DNA from: Arthrobacter sp. MN05-02
GTDB taxonomy: Bacteria; Actinomycetota; Actinomycetes; Actinomycetales; Micrococcaceae
NCBI GenBank assembly: GCA_004001285.1
Contig: AP018697.1
Coordinates: 2,480,001-2,544,000, forward strand
Direction: 5' to 3'
Length of the DNA stretch: 64,000 nt
In this document: piece by piece, positions 9,529-18,329 of the stretch
Layout of the letters: every line of letters begins with the position of its first letter
Numbering within the stretch: the stretch's first letter is position 1
Notes under the pieces: generated by a model
The model's database searches: none
Told to the model about the DNA's origin: nothing
The model's input: only the letters and a program-made list of their open reading frames with translations
Program-made: the position numbers and the translations under genes

Positions 9529-9596
9529 GATCCGATTCTACCGGGTGGGTGCTGCTCGACCTGCTGACCGCAGGCCGCTCCGCTGTGAGCTGAGCC

Positions 9597-10457
9597 CTAC
9601 GCCGGGCGCCGGTCGTCCCGACGGCGCCGACCACCGAGCGCCAGTTGCCCGACGGCGCCGACCGCGACCGCCACCAGCCCGCCGACGATCACGGGCACGC
9701 CGGCCTCGGCGACACTTGCTCCGGCCCGTTCCGCCAGCCCACGGACGAACACGTCCGCCACTGCGCTCGTCCCGGGCGCACGCGCTGCGGCAGCGGGGAT
9801 CCAGTCCCCCGCCAGGAACCCGACCACCCCGATGAGCACCACCCCGAGGCCCAGGAGGGCGAGGGTGGTGCCCCGTCGTCGGGCGATCACCAGCGCCAGC
9901 AGGCCCAGCATGGCTGCGGCGGCGAGATACAGCCGCCACGCCTGTACAGCATCCGCGACGGTGCTGAACACTCCGCCGCGCTCGACCGATCCGACCTCGA
10001 CCGTGGTGTCCTCCGGTACGGGGACCTCCACCCCGAAGCCTCCCCCGATGCTGTCCGCGACGAGTCCCACGACGGGAGCGAGGTCGAGGGTCAGGATGGC
10101 CGGGGCAGGTTCGGACGGATCGGGAGCCTGGGCGAAGGTGAAGGAGTGCGAGACACGGAGCGTCTCGGTCCACGCGGCCGGATACCCGGACGCATCGGTC
10201 ACCGCGCCCGCGGCATCCCTGATCAGCGGCTCGACGAAGGACGTGATCTGCTCGGGCAATCCGGCGCCTGCCGTGACGTCCTCGACCAGCGAATCGGTCA
10301 GTGCCGCCTGGAACTCCTCGTCCTCACCGAGCGGGGCGGCGAGTGCGACGAACCCGGACTCCTCCACCAGGTTCTCGTAGAGCCACGCGGACGCCAGTCC
10401 GCCGGCCGCGACGACGAGCGCGAGAAGGGCCAGGAGGGCCGAGAGCAGGGTCCGCAT
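9597..10457 (-). CDS. Hypothetical membrane protein
   Basis: A 286-residue protein of unknown function. It has one N-terminal membrane segment (about residues 4-24), an extracellular region of about 150 residues rich in acidic residues, then about three more membrane segments (LYLAAAAMLGLLALVI, LLGLGVVLIGVVGFLAG, VIVGGLVAVAVGAVGQLAL), ending in a basic Arg-rich tail. No catalytic motif was recognised. Similar four-helix actinobacterial proteins are found close to ispH and xseA, but no role is established. It is divergent from xseA and about 70 bases upstream of ispH. Confidence 0.75.
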   Translation of the reverse strand: MRTLLSALLALLALVVAAGGLASAWLYENLVEESGFVALAAPLGEDEEFQAALTDSLVEDVTAGAGLPEQITSFVEPLIRDAAGAVTDASGYPAAWTETLRVSHSFTFAQAPDPSEPAPAILTLDLAPVVGLVADSIGGGFGVEVPVPEDTTVEVGSVERGGVFSTVADAVQAWRLYLAAAAMLGLLALVIARRRGTTLALLGLGVVLIGVVGFLAGDWIPAAAARAPGTSAVADVFVRGLAERAGASVAEAGVPVIVGGLVAVAVGAVGQLALGGRRRRDDRRPA

Positions 10458-10651
10458 GAAATCCTGAGCTGGAGGTCGAACACCCGATTATGCCGGTTCC
10501 CGCATCAGGAGGCACGGAGGATCGTGGCCCGCGCAGGCGCTTCCGGAGTGCACAGGACCATGCCGTGAGCCGCGGCCGGGGTTCCGGGATGGTACAGATG
10601 AACAGGACAGACAGCGCAGGCGGGGCTTCCCCCGCCGAGGACAGGAGACGG

Positions 10652-11950
10652 ATGACGAGCGAGGGATCGCGCGCGCGACCGGCAGGGGCGGGATCGTCCG
10701 CGCCGGCATCGACGGTGCCGGCCACGGCGGCCGAGACGTCCCCCGAATCGCCGTGGCCGCTCCACCTGCTGTCGGAGAAGCTCAAGGCCCACATCGAACG
10801 GGCGCCGGCGGCCTGGGTCGAAGGGCAGGTCATCGAACTCAACCGCCGCGCGAGCATGTGCTACATCACGCTGCGCGACGTCGATTCGGAGGTGTCCCTC
10901 TCCCTGTCGGTCTACGGCACCGTCATGGACCGGGTGTCCATGCCCCTGGACCGCGGCTCCCGCGTCGTGGCGCGCCTCAAGCCCGACTTCTGGGTCAAGA
11001 CCGGGCGGCTGTCCATGCAGACGATCGACATCCGTCCCGTCGGCATCGGCGATCTCCTGGCACGCATCGAGAGGCTGCGACAGGCGCTCGCCGCGGAAGG
11101 GCTGTTCGCGCCGGCCCGCAAGAAGCAGTTGCCGCTCCTGCCCCACCGGATCGGGCTCATCACGGGCCGCGACTCCGATGCCATGAAGGACGTGATGCGC
11201 AACGCCGCCCTACGGTGGCCGGCCGTCGAGTTCGAGGTCCGCGAAGTCGCCGTCCAGGGCGTGAGCAGCGTTGCACAGGTCTCCGCGGCCCTCACGGAGC
11301 TGGACGCCCACCCCCGGGTCGACGTCATCATCATCGCGCGGGGCGGTGGAGCGTTGGAGGACCTGCTGCCCTTCAGCGACGAGTCGCTGGTCCGCGCGGT
11401 CGCGATGGCGGACACCCCTGTCGTCAGCGCCATCGGTCATGAGGCGGATCGGCCGCTCCTCGACGAGGTCGCCGATCTCCGCGCCTCCACGCCCACGGAT
11501 GCGGCGAAGCGCGTGGTCCCGGACGTGTCCGAGGAACTCGCCAGGATCCGGCAGGCGCGTGCCGCGCTCGAACGCTCCATCCGGGTCCTCGTGCACAGGG
11601 AGGCGGAGAGCCTCGCGAACCTCCGTTCCCGGCCGTCCCTGGCGAAACCCGAGGGCATGATCGACGTGCGGGAGGCCGACGTCGAGCGGCTCCGCTCCCG
11701 CGCCCTGCGCTCTGCCGCCGCAGGGGTGGAGCGCGGTGCCGTCGCCGTGCACCACCTGCGGGAACGCGTGCGGTCCCTCTCGCCGCAGAGGACCCTCGAC
11801 CGCGGTTATGCGGTGGTGCAGAAGGAGGACGGACACGTGGTGCGGGCGCCGGAGGACGTACCGGCCGGTGAGGTCCTGCGGGTCCGGGTCGCGGGCGGCC
11901 AGTTCGGCGCCGTCGCCCAGGGCACGACCGCCACGCGGGAATCCGCATGA
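10652..11950 (+). CDS. xseA: Exodeoxyribonuclease VII large subunit
   Basis: Large catalytic subunit of exonuclease VII, which degrades single-stranded DNA to oligonucleotides. An OB-fold starts at about residue 35 (WPLHLLSEKLK, WVEGQVIEL). The catalytic domain includes IGLITGRDSDAMKD, the glycine-rich IIARGGGALEDLLPF and AIGHEADRPLLDEVAD, and the C-terminal part is helical. The ATG at 10652 has a good AGGAGA ribosome binding site four bases upstream. Earlier in-frame starts at 10490, 10589 and 10598 would add an Arg/Ser-rich extension. xseB follows 72 bases downstream, forming the usual xseA-xseB pair. Confidence 0.94.
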   Translation: MTSEGSRARPAGAGSSAPASTVPATAAETSPESPWPLHLLSEKLKAHIERAPAAWVEGQVIELNRRASMCYITLRDVDSEVSLSLSVYGTVMDRVSMPLDRGSRVVARLKPDFWVKTGRLSMQTIDIRPVGIGDLLARIERLRQALAAEGLFAPARKKQLPLLPHRIGLITGRDSDAMKDVMRNAALRWPAVEFEVREVAVQGVSSVAQVSAALTELDAHPRVDVIIIARGGGALEDLLPFSDESLVRAVAMADTPVVSAIGHEADRPLLDEVADLRASTPTDAAKRVVPDVSEELARIRQARAALERSIRVLVHREAESLANLRSRPSLAKPEGMIDVREADVERLRSRALRSAAAGVERGAVAVHHLRERVRSLSPQRTLDRGYAVVQKEDGHVVRAPEDVPAGEVLRVRVAGGQFGAVAQGTTATRESA

Positions 11951-12022
11951 CCCTACAGGCACAGCAGGCCCGGACTCGGGCCGCCCAGCAGACGAGGAAC
12001 ACCGGTGGAGAAGGAAGATGCG

Positions 12023-12259
12023 ATGACCAACAACATCCAGCCCGAGCAGCGACAGGCCGGCGTCGGCTCGCTGTCCTACGAGCAGGCTCGAGAGGAACTC
12101 GTCGCCGTCGTCTCGAGGCTCGAAGCCGGAGGTGTGAGCCTCGAGGAATCGCTGGCGCTGTGGGAGCGCGGTGAGGCCCTGGCCGATCGTTGCGAGGCGT
12201 GGCTCGAAGGGGCGAAGGTGCGGCTCGCGGCTGCCCGGGACAAGGCCGAGGGCCAGTAG
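12023..12259 (+). CDS. xseB: Exodeoxyribonuclease VII small subunit
   Basis: A 78-residue small subunit, a helical hairpin that binds XseA. The typical pattern is seen: [37 protein letters not shown] and a final helix with [12 protein letters not shown]. The ATG at 12023 has AAGGAAG about six bases upstream. A GTG at 12005 is in frame but would overlap this site. The gene directly follows xseA. Confidence 0.92.
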   Translation: MTNNIQPEQRQAGVGSLSYEQAREELVAVVSRLEAGGVSLEESLALWERGEALADRCEAWLEGAKVRLAAARDKAEGQ

Positions 12260-12338
12260 CAGGCCGTAGCACGGCGTCGGCCGGCAGGGTGGTTGGTTGC
12301 GGCGCCGCTGGGCGTCCGGGCGTTGCGGCAGCTCCCGG

Positions 12339-13193
12339 TCAGGACGCGGCGAGGCGCTGTTTCTCGACCTCGACGTCGAAGGATGCCCTGGGCCAGCTCA
12401 GCTGCATGTCCTCCAGCGTCGCGGTGAGCAACTGCTGCACGGCCAGACGCGCGTACCACTTGCGGTCGGCGGGAACGACGTACCACGGCGTGTCGGGCGT
12501 GCTCGTCCGTTCGATCGCGGCCTGGTACGCCTCCTGGTACTGCTGCCAGTAGCCGCGATCGTCGATGTCGCCGGGGTTGTACTTCCAGTACTTGTCCCTG
12601 CGATCGAGGCGCTTCGAGAGCCTGTCCTTCTGCTCCTCCTTGCTGATGTGCAGCATGACCTTGAGCACACGGGTCCCCGAGGCCACGACATCCTCCTCGA
12701 ACCGCGAGATGGCTCCGTACCGCTTCTCGATCTCCTTCGCGGGCGACAGTCCGCGCACGCGGTGGACCAGGACGTCCTCGTAGTGGGACCGGTCGAAGAC
12801 TCCCAGCATCCCGGGCCTGGGGAGCTGCGAGCGGATCCGCCAGAGGAAGCTGTGCCGCCGCTCCTCCTCTGTCGGTGCCGCGAAGGCGTGGTGCTGCACG
12901 CCCTGCAGGTCGACCAGCCCCACGACATGACGGACGATGCCGCCCTTTCCCGAGGCATCCATGCCCTGCAGGACGAGCAGGACGGCGATCTCGCTTCCCG
13001 CCCGGCTCTCGGCGAAGAGCTTCGCCTGCAGGGACGAGAGAGGATCGGCACCGGCGGAGAGCGCTGCGGCCCCCTCCTTCTTGCCGCCGTCGAAGCCCGG
13101 CGTCGACCGGGGATCGACGCCCTCGAGCGAGAAGTCCGGCCCCGCCAGGAGGAGGCGCCGCATCTCGGCACTGCTGTCGGCTGTCACGGACAT
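12339..13193 (-). CDS. Polyphosphate kinase 2 family protein
   Basis: A 284-residue PPK2 family enzyme that transfers phosphate between polyphosphate and nucleotides. It has a Walker A GMDASGKGG at about residues 77-85, a Walker B FDRSHYEDVL at about 133-142, and the lid region with basic residues (KDRLSKRLDRRDKYWKYNP). The single-domain length fits class I or III; the sequence alone does not decide between ADP-to-ATP and AMP/ADP preference. It is convergent with xseB and shares its strand with the aminotransferase 20 bases upstream. Confidence 0.92.
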   Translation of the reverse strand: MSVTADSSAEMRRLLLAGPDFSLEGVDPRSTPGFDGGKKEGAAALSAGADPLSSLQAKLFAESRAGSEIAVLLVLQGMDASGKGGIVRHVVGLVDLQGVQHHAFAAPTEEERRHSFLWRIRSQLPRPGMLGVFDRSHYEDVLVHRVRGLSPAKEIEKRYGAISRFEEDVVASGTRVLKVMLHISKEEQKDRLSKRLDRRDKYWKYNPGDIDDRGYWQQYQEAYQAAIERTSTPDTPWYVVPADRKWYARLAVQQLLTATLEDMQLSWPRASFDVEVEKQRLAAS

Positions 13194-13213
13194 GGACCCT
13201 CCTGCGGCTCCGG

Positions 13214-14431
13214 TCAGGGCCTGTACGTGGACAGGAACTCGGCAAGCCTGCCGAGGGCATCCTCGATGACTTCCACACTCGGGAGCGTGACCATGCGGAA
13301 GTGGTCAGGGTTGATCCAGTTGAAGGCCCTGCCGTGCGAGATCAGGATCTTCTGCTGCTTGAGGAGGTCGAGGGCGAACTTCTCGTCATCCTTGATCGGA
13401 TAGACCTCGGGGTCGAGCTTCGGGAAGAGGTACAGGGCACCCTGGGCCACTTCGCAGCTCACGCCGTCGATCGCATTGAGCAGCTGCGCGGCCTTGTCGC
13501 GCTGCTGCTTCAGGCGTCCTCCCGGCAGGATCAGGTCGTTGATGCTCTGGTACCCGCCCAGCGCCGTCTGGATCGCGTGCTGCGCGGGGACATTCGCGCA
13601 CAGCCGCATGTTGGCCAGCAGGTTGATGCCCTCGATGTAGTTCGCGGCGTCGCGCTTCGGTCCGGAGATGGCCATCCAGCCGCTGCGGAAGCCGGCGATA
13701 CGGTACGCCTTCGAGAGGCCGCTGAAGGTCAGGCACAGGACGTCGTCGCCCGCGACCGATGCCGCGTTGATGTGGACGGCGTCGTCGTAGAGGATCTTCT
13801 CGTAGATCTCGTCGGCGAACAGGATGAGCCCGTGCTCGCGTGCCAGACGCACGATCCCCTCGAGGACGGGCCGTGGGTAGACCGAACCCGTCGGGTTGTT
13901 CGGATTGATGAGGACGATGCCCCTGGTGTTGGGCGTGATCTTCGAGGCCATGTCCTCGAGGTCGGGCCACCAGTGGTTGTCCTCGTCGCAGAGGTAGTGC
14001 ACGGGGGTGCCGCTGGCGAGCGCGACGGACGCGGTCCAGAGCGGGTAGTCCGGTGTCGGGATCAGCACTTCGTCGCCGGCGTTGAGCAGTGCCTGCATGG
14101 AGAGCGTGATGAGCTCGCTGACGCCGTTGCCGAGGTAGACGTCGTCGACGTCGATCGTCTTGATGCCGCGGCTCTGGTAGTACTGCACGACGGCGGTCCG
14201 CGCGGAGAAGATGCCTCGTGAATCGCTGTAGCCCTGGGCCTCGGGCAGGTTGCGGATCATGTCCACGAGGATGGCGTCGGGCGCCTCGAAGCCGAAGGGC
14301 GCCGGGTTGCCGATGTTGAGCTTGAGGATGCGGTGGCCCTGGGCCTCCATGGTCATGGCGTGTTCGAGCAGTGGCCCCCTGATGTCGTAGAGGACGTTAC
14401 GGAGCTTTTCCGACTGCTTGTAGGTGGCCAT
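13214..14431 (-). CDS. Pyridoxal phosphate-dependent aminotransferase (AlaA-like)
   Basis: A 405-residue class I/II aminotransferase. The PLP-binding lysine is in FSGLSKAYRIAGFRSGW, the family glycine-rich segment is LGNGVSELI, the Asn of NPNNPTGSVY contacts PLP, and the substrate arginine is in the C-terminal FRMV. The sequence is closest in feel to the alanine aminotransferases AlaA/AlaC (pyruvate plus glutamate to alanine plus 2-oxoglutarate). The start was set at the ATG of MATYKQSEKL (14429-14431); a longer frame adds 13 poorly conserved residues. ppk2 lies 20 bases downstream. Confidence 0.9.
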   Translation of the reverse strand: MATYKQSEKLRNVLYDIRGPLLEHAMTMEAQGHRILKLNIGNPAPFGFEAPDAILVDMIRNLPEAQGYSDSRGIFSARTAVVQYYQSRGIKTIDVDDVYLGNGVSELITLSMQALLNAGDEVLIPTPDYPLWTASVALASGTPVHYLCDEDNHWWPDLEDMASKITPNTRGIVLINPNNPTGSVYPRPVLEGIVRLAREHGLILFADEIYEKILYDDAVHINAASVAGDDVLCLTFSGLSKAYRIAGFRSGWMAISGPKRDAANYIEGINLLANMRLCANVPAQHAIQTALGGYQSINDLILPGGRLKQQRDKAAQLLNAIDGVSCEVAQGALYLFPKLDPEVYPIKDDEKFALDLLKQQKILISHGRAFNWINPDHFRMVTLPSVEVIEDALGRLAEFLSTYRP

Positions 14432-14519
14432 TGGATCAGGATGCCACAGCAGGGGCCCGGCACGCGGCATATGTCTGCCGGGTGCCGGACCCCTGCCGGG
14501 CGGACCGGGTACTGCGGAA

Positions 14520-15491
14520 CTAGCCCGCGAGCCCCTTCTCCGCGAGCCAGTCCGCGGCCGCGTCCGCGGGGTTGCGCTTCTCGTCGCCGCTGACCTCGCG
14601 GTTCAGGGCCAGGAGGTCCTCGGTGGTCAGCTGCGCCGACACCTCGTTGAGGACGGTCTGCGCCTCATCGCCCACCGTGTCGGTGTTGATGAGGGGCAGC
14701 ACCTGCTGGGCGATGAAGTTGTTCTCCGGGTCCTCGAGGACCACGAGGTCGTTGTCCGCGATGGACGGCGTCGTCGTGTAGATGTCCGCGGCCTGCACCG
14801 TGTCGTCGAGCAGTGCCTTCAGCGTGATGTCCCCGCCGCCGTCGTTGATGGCCTCGAAGCCGCCGGGCACGCAGTTGTACTTCGCCTTCAGGCCGGGCAG
14901 GCCGTAGGCACGCTCCTGGAAGGTGCTCGGTGCGCCGATGGTGATCTCACCACACACCTCGGCGAGGTCCGCGATCGACGTCAGGTCGTACTTCTCCGCC
15001 GTGGCGGCCGTCACGACGAGCGCGTCCTTGTCCTCGGCCTTCGAGGGCTCGAGGACATCGAGCTTCACGTCGGGCGACTTCGCGGTGAGCGCATCGGGCA
15101 GCGCCGCGGCGATGTCCTCGGCGGATTCCGCCGTGGCGGCAGGATCGGCGAACAGCAGCAGGTTGCCGCCGTACTCGGGCATGATGTCGATCGAGCCGTC
15201 CTCGAGCGCGGTGTAGTAGATCTCCCGCGAGCCGATGTTGAGCTGGGTCGTCGCCTCGACACCGGCCGCGTTGAGCGCACCGGCGTAGATCTCGGCGATG
15301 ATCTGGCTCTCGGGGAAATCAGCGGAACCGACGACGACGGAACCGCCGGCGGACGCGGACGCTGCGTCCTCCGATTCACCCTGGGGGTCGCTGTTGGCAC
15401 CGCAGGCAGTCAACGCCAGCGCGGCCGTCAGGCCGCAAGCCAGTCCCATCAAAGCGCGCCGTCCGGCGCGTTGTGCTGACAGGTTCTTCAT
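14520..15491 (-). CDS. Osmoprotectant ABC transporter substrate-binding lipoprotein (ProX/OpuCC-like)
   Basis: A 323-residue lipoprotein with lipobox LTAC near residue 30 and an OpuAC-type binding domain: VVVGSADFPESQIIAEIYAG, the central DIMPEYGGNLL and a C-terminal VSAQLTTEDLLALN. It should capture glycine betaine, choline or a related quaternary amine outside the membrane. Its start codon overlaps the stop of the upstream permease (ATGA), so translation is coupled. It is the last gene of a four-gene operon: ATPase, permease, permease, binding protein. Confidence 0.92.
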   Translation of the reverse strand: MKNLSAQRAGRRALMGLACGLTAALALTACGANSDPQGESEDAASASAGGSVVVGSADFPESQIIAEIYAGALNAAGVEATTQLNIGSREIYYTALEDGSIDIMPEYGGNLLLFADPAATAESAEDIAAALPDALTAKSPDVKLDVLEPSKAEDKDALVVTAATAEKYDLTSIADLAEVCGEITIGAPSTFQERAYGLPGLKAKYNCVPGGFEAINDGGGDITLKALLDDTVQAADIYTTTPSIADNDLVVLEDPENNFIAQQVLPLINTDTVGDEAQTVLNEVSAQLTTEDLLALNREVSGDEKRNPADAAADWLAEKGLAG

Positions 15492-16234
15492 GTTGTTCCT
15501 CCTTGTGCACTGGCGACGGCCTTCTGCCGGCCAGATCCTTGTGCCCGTCCCGGACCGGAGACGCGCAGTCCCGGTGAGATGGCGAATCTCTGCAGCAGTC
15601 CCAGAAGCAGATCGACGGTGATCGCGAGGACTGTGATGACGACGGCACCGCCGAAGAGACGTCCGTAGTCCGCGAGCTGTGTTCCTTCGACGAGGAAGAC
15701 CCCGAGCCCGCCGAGGTTGATGAAGGCGACGACCGCGGCGGTCGCGATGACCTGCAGCACCGCTGCACGGACTCCACCGAGGATGACCTGCAGGCCGTTG
15801 GGCACCTCGACCCTGAACAGGACCTGGAGTTCGCTCATGCCCATGCTCCGCGCGGCATCCACCACGGTGCTGTTCACGGACGAGATGCCCGCATAGATCC
15901 CGCTCAGCAGCGGGGGGACGGCGAGGAGCACGAGCGCCCAGATGGGCGGCATCAGGCCGAGGCCCGCGAGGAGCACGAACAGGAACACCATGCCGAGCGT
16001 CGGCAGGGCGCGGAGGATGCCCACGCCGGAGACGATCACCACGCGGCCGCGACCGGTGTGCCCCACGTAGAGCCCGATCGGCACCGCGATCACCAGTGCG
16101 ATCAGCATGGTCAGTCCGGTGTAGCCCAGGTGCTCGACGACGCGGGTGGGGATGCCGCGGTCGCCCACCAAGTTGGCGGGAGCGGTCAGCCACTCCCCCA
16201 TCTGCACGAAGAGGTTGCTGCTCGAGTAGTCCAT
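15488..16234 (-). CDS. Osmoprotectant ABC transporter permease (OpuCD-like)
   Basis: A 248-residue inner-membrane permease with about six helices and the binding-protein-dependent transport signature near AARSMGMSELQVLFRVEVP, which contacts the ATPase. The start was taken at the ATG 16232-16234, which overlaps the stop of the preceding permease by one base (TGATG). The open frame itself extends further upstream, but only into shadow sequence. The last about 25 residues are Gly/Ser/Gln-rich. Confidence 0.92.
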   Translation of the reverse strand: MDYSSSNLFVQMGEWLTAPANLVGDRGIPTRVVEHLGYTGLTMLIALVIAVPIGLYVGHTGRGRVVIVSGVGILRALPTLGMVFLFVLLAGLGLMPPIWALVLLAVPPLLSGIYAGISSVNSTVVDAARSMGMSELQVLFRVEVPNGLQVILGGVRAAVLQVIATAAVVAFINLGGLGVFLVEGTQLADYGRLFGGAVVITVLAITVDLLLGLLQRFAISPGLRVSGPGRAQGSGRQKAVASAQGGTT

Positions 16235-16929
16235 CAAGCGCCCGCCACTTCCGCCTCGAGGGCGACGATCTCCTCCGCCGGCCTGCCGCCGGCGGAGGCG
16301 CTGCGCGTCCACGGGGTCAGCAGGCGTTCCGTGAGGACGAGGAGGTGGTCCAGGACGAGGGCCAGCAGGAGGATGATGCCGATCCCGACGGCGATCTCGG
16401 TCGGGAACGACCGGAACAGCCCGTCCGTGAACAGGGTCCCGAGGCTGGGGACGCCGATCAGGGCGCCGACGCTGACGAGCGAGATGTTGGTGACCGAGAC
16501 CACGCGCAACCCGGCGAACAGCACGGGCAGCGACAGCGGCAGGTCCACGGTCAGGAACCTGCGCACGGGCCGGTAACCCAGAGCGACGGCGGCCTGGCGT
16601 ACGTCGTCGTCGATCGAATCGAGCGCGTCGAGCGTGGACCGGACGAGCAGGGAGAAGGCGTAGACGGACAGCGCCACGATGACGTTGACGGGGTCGATCA
16701 CCTTGGTGCCGAGCACCACCGGGAGGAACACGAACATCGCCAGTGACGGGACGGTGTAGAGGATCGACGAGCCGGTCAGCAGGATCGAGCCGACCACCGG
16801 GTTGAGCCGGGCCAGCTGCGCCATGGGCACAGCGGCGAGGACGCCGAGGAGCAGCGGGACGATGGCCTGGAACAGGTGGAGGCGCGTGTGCAGCCAGACG
16901 AAGTCCAGGTTGGCGAGGAACCAGTCCAC
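16234..16929 (-). CDS. Osmoprotectant ABC transporter permease (OpuCB-like)
   Basis: A 231-residue permease, partner of the next one. It has about six membrane helices, starting LFQAIVPLLLGVLAAVPMAQ, and the EAA-like loop AAVALGYRPVRRFLTVDLP that couples to the ATPase. It lies two bases after the ATPase stop and overlaps the following permease by one base, so the operon is tightly coupled. Intact. Confidence 0.92.
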   Translation of the reverse strand: MDWFLANLDFVWLHTRLHLFQAIVPLLLGVLAAVPMAQLARLNPVVGSILLTGSSILYTVPSLAMFVFLPVVLGTKVIDPVNVIVALSVYAFSLLVRSTLDALDSIDDDVRQAAVALGYRPVRRFLTVDLPLSLPVLFAGLRVVSVTNISLVSVGALIGVPSLGTLFTDGLFRSFPTEIAVGIGIILLLALVLDHLLVLTERLLTPWTRSASAGGRPAEEIVALEAEVAGA

Positions 16930-16931
16930 GG

Positions 16932-18083
16932 CTACACCGCCGTGTTGTGGTCGGAGCGGCCCCGGTCGAGCCTCGCGGCTTCGATGAGCTCGAAGACCTC
17001 TGCGGCACGCACGACGCCGACGGCACGCCCGTCGTCGTCGACCGTCACGCCGAGGCCCGACGGCGAGGACAGGGCGGCGTCGAGCGCGCGGCGCAGGGTG
17101 TCGCCACGCGTGTAGAGGGAGCCTCCCGGGACCGCCTCCGCCTGCTTCGTGATGGTCTCGCGCGTGGCTTGCGGTACCCAGCCGTGCGGCCGGCCCTCGG
17201 AGTCGACGAGCAACGTCCAGGGCGAGCGGACCGAGACGGTCGGGTCCGCGAGGCGGTCCACCTCGATGGTCTCGACCGGGTGGATGACGACGTCGTCCCC
17301 CTGCTGGAAGGAGAGATGGCGGAAACCGCGGTCACGTCCCACGAAGCCCGCCACGAAATCGTCCACCGGGGCGCGGAGGATCTCCTCGGGGGTCGCGAAC
17401 TGGGCGAGCCGGCCGCCGACCGCGAAGACGGCGACCCTGTCGCCGAGGATCGTCGCCTCGTCGATGTCGTGGGTGACGAAGACGATCGTCTTCGCGAGGT
17501 CCCGCTGCAGGCGCAGCAGTTCCTCCTGCAGTTCGGCCCGGACCACCGGGTCGACGGCGCTGAAAGGCTCGTCCATGAGGAGGACGGGCGGATCGGCCGC
17601 GAGGGCGCGTGCCACGCCCACGCGCTGCTGCTGCCCGCCGGAGAGCTGCCCGGGATACCGGCCGCCCAGTTCGGACGCGAGCCCGACGACGTCGAGCAGT
17701 TCGGCGGCCCGCTTGCGTGCGGCGGCCTTCCCGACGCCGTTGAGGCGCGGGACCGTCGCGATGTTGTCGAGCACGGTCCGGTGCGGGAGGAGGCCCGAGG
17801 ACTGCATGACGTACCCCATGGAACGTCGTAGCTCCGCGGCCTTCTGCTGCGAGACGTCCGTGCCGTCCAGGAGGATCTGCCCGGAAGTGGGCTCCACCAT
17901 CCGGTTGATCATGCGCAGCGATGTCGTCTTGCCGCAGCCCGAGGGCCCGACGAACACGGTGATCCTGCCGCGGTCGATGTCCAGGGAGAGGTCGGCCACG
18001 GCCGGGCGCCCGCCGTCGTACGTCTTCGTCACGCTGCGGAACCGGATCATGGGACGGGCGGCGTCCTGCTCGAGGGAGGTCAT
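16932..18083 (-). CDS. Osmoprotectant ABC transporter ATP-binding protein with CBS pair
   Basis: A 383-residue ATPase of the OpuCA/ProV group. Walker A is GPSGCGKTT, the signature LSGGQQQRVGVARAL, the Walker B LLMDEPFSAVD and the switch histidine is in VTHDIDEA. A C-terminal region of about 130 residues forms two CBS modules (VSVRSPWTLLVDSEGR and LGVTVDDDGRAVGVVRAAEV); in OpuA-type systems these sense ionic strength or c-di-AMP. The ATG at 18081-18083 was chosen. The longer frame up to 18248 has no family similarity and overlaps a structured leader. This is the first gene of the operon. Confidence 0.93.
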   Translation of the reverse strand: MTSLEQDAARPMIRFRSVTKTYDGGRPAVADLSLDIDRGRITVFVGPSGCGKTTSLRMINRMVEPTSGQILLDGTDVSQQKAAELRRSMGYVMQSSGLLPHRTVLDNIATVPRLNGVGKAAARKRAAELLDVVGLASELGGRYPGQLSGGQQQRVGVARALAADPPVLLMDEPFSAVDPVVRAELQEELLRLQRDLAKTIVFVTHDIDEATILGDRVAVFAVGGRLAQFATPEEILRAPVDDFVAGFVGRDRGFRHLSFQQGDDVVIHPVETIEVDRLADPTVSVRSPWTLLVDSEGRPHGWVPQATRETITKQAEAVPGGSLYTRGDTLRRALDAALSSPSGLGVTVDDDGRAVGVVRAAEVFELIEAARLDRGRSDHNTAV

Positions 18084-18116
18084 GTCAGCTGTGCCTTTCG
18101 TGGCAGGAGCTTCTCG

Positions 18117-18158
18117 GCCGGGCTTCGCCCGCGGACCCGCACTCGGTGCGGGCCCGGC
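18117..18158 (-). promoter_or_regulatory. Nested hairpin in the leader of the osmoprotectant operon
   Basis: In the untranslated leader, GCCGGGC (minus strand) pairs with GCCCGGC, enclosing a second hairpin CCCGCAC/GTGCGGG with a three-base loop; the two stems share a base or two, so they may be alternatives. It ends about 34 bases before the ATPase start. It could be a structured regulatory leader or a simple stabilising hairpin. No known riboswitch class was recognised. Confidence 0.4.
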
Positions 18159-18220
18159 TTGCCGTCTGGATTTCCGCAGGGCGACGCCTGCAGCGGTCAG
18201 TTCAAGCTGTCGGAGTTCTG

Positions 18221-18261
18221 AGTCTAACCATGTGTTCGGAGCAGACAAGAGCCCATATGGG
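18221..18261 (-). promoter_or_regulatory. Putative promoter and palindromic operator of the osmoprotectant operon
   Basis: On the minus strand, TTGTCT (18248-18243) and TAGACT (18226-18221) are separated by 16 bases and resemble a sigma-70 type promoter. Just upstream lies the perfect 10-base palindrome CCCATATGGG (18252-18261), a plausible operator. This fits a leader of about 130 bases before the ATPase gene. Confidence 0.4.
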
Positions 18262-18329
18262 TCTGCAGGACGACCACTGCGCCCGCGAGCCCCCCGGAGG
18301 AGCTCCGCCCGATGGTCCGGGGCTTCCGC

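Noticed and set aside
10490..10651. Longer N-terminus for XseA
   Set aside because: The extension is low-complexity and lacks a ribosome site as good as the AGGAGA before 10652.
18084..18220. A ydaO/c-di-AMP or other known riboswitch
   Set aside because: Hairpins are present but no conserved class-specific sequence could be identified by eye.
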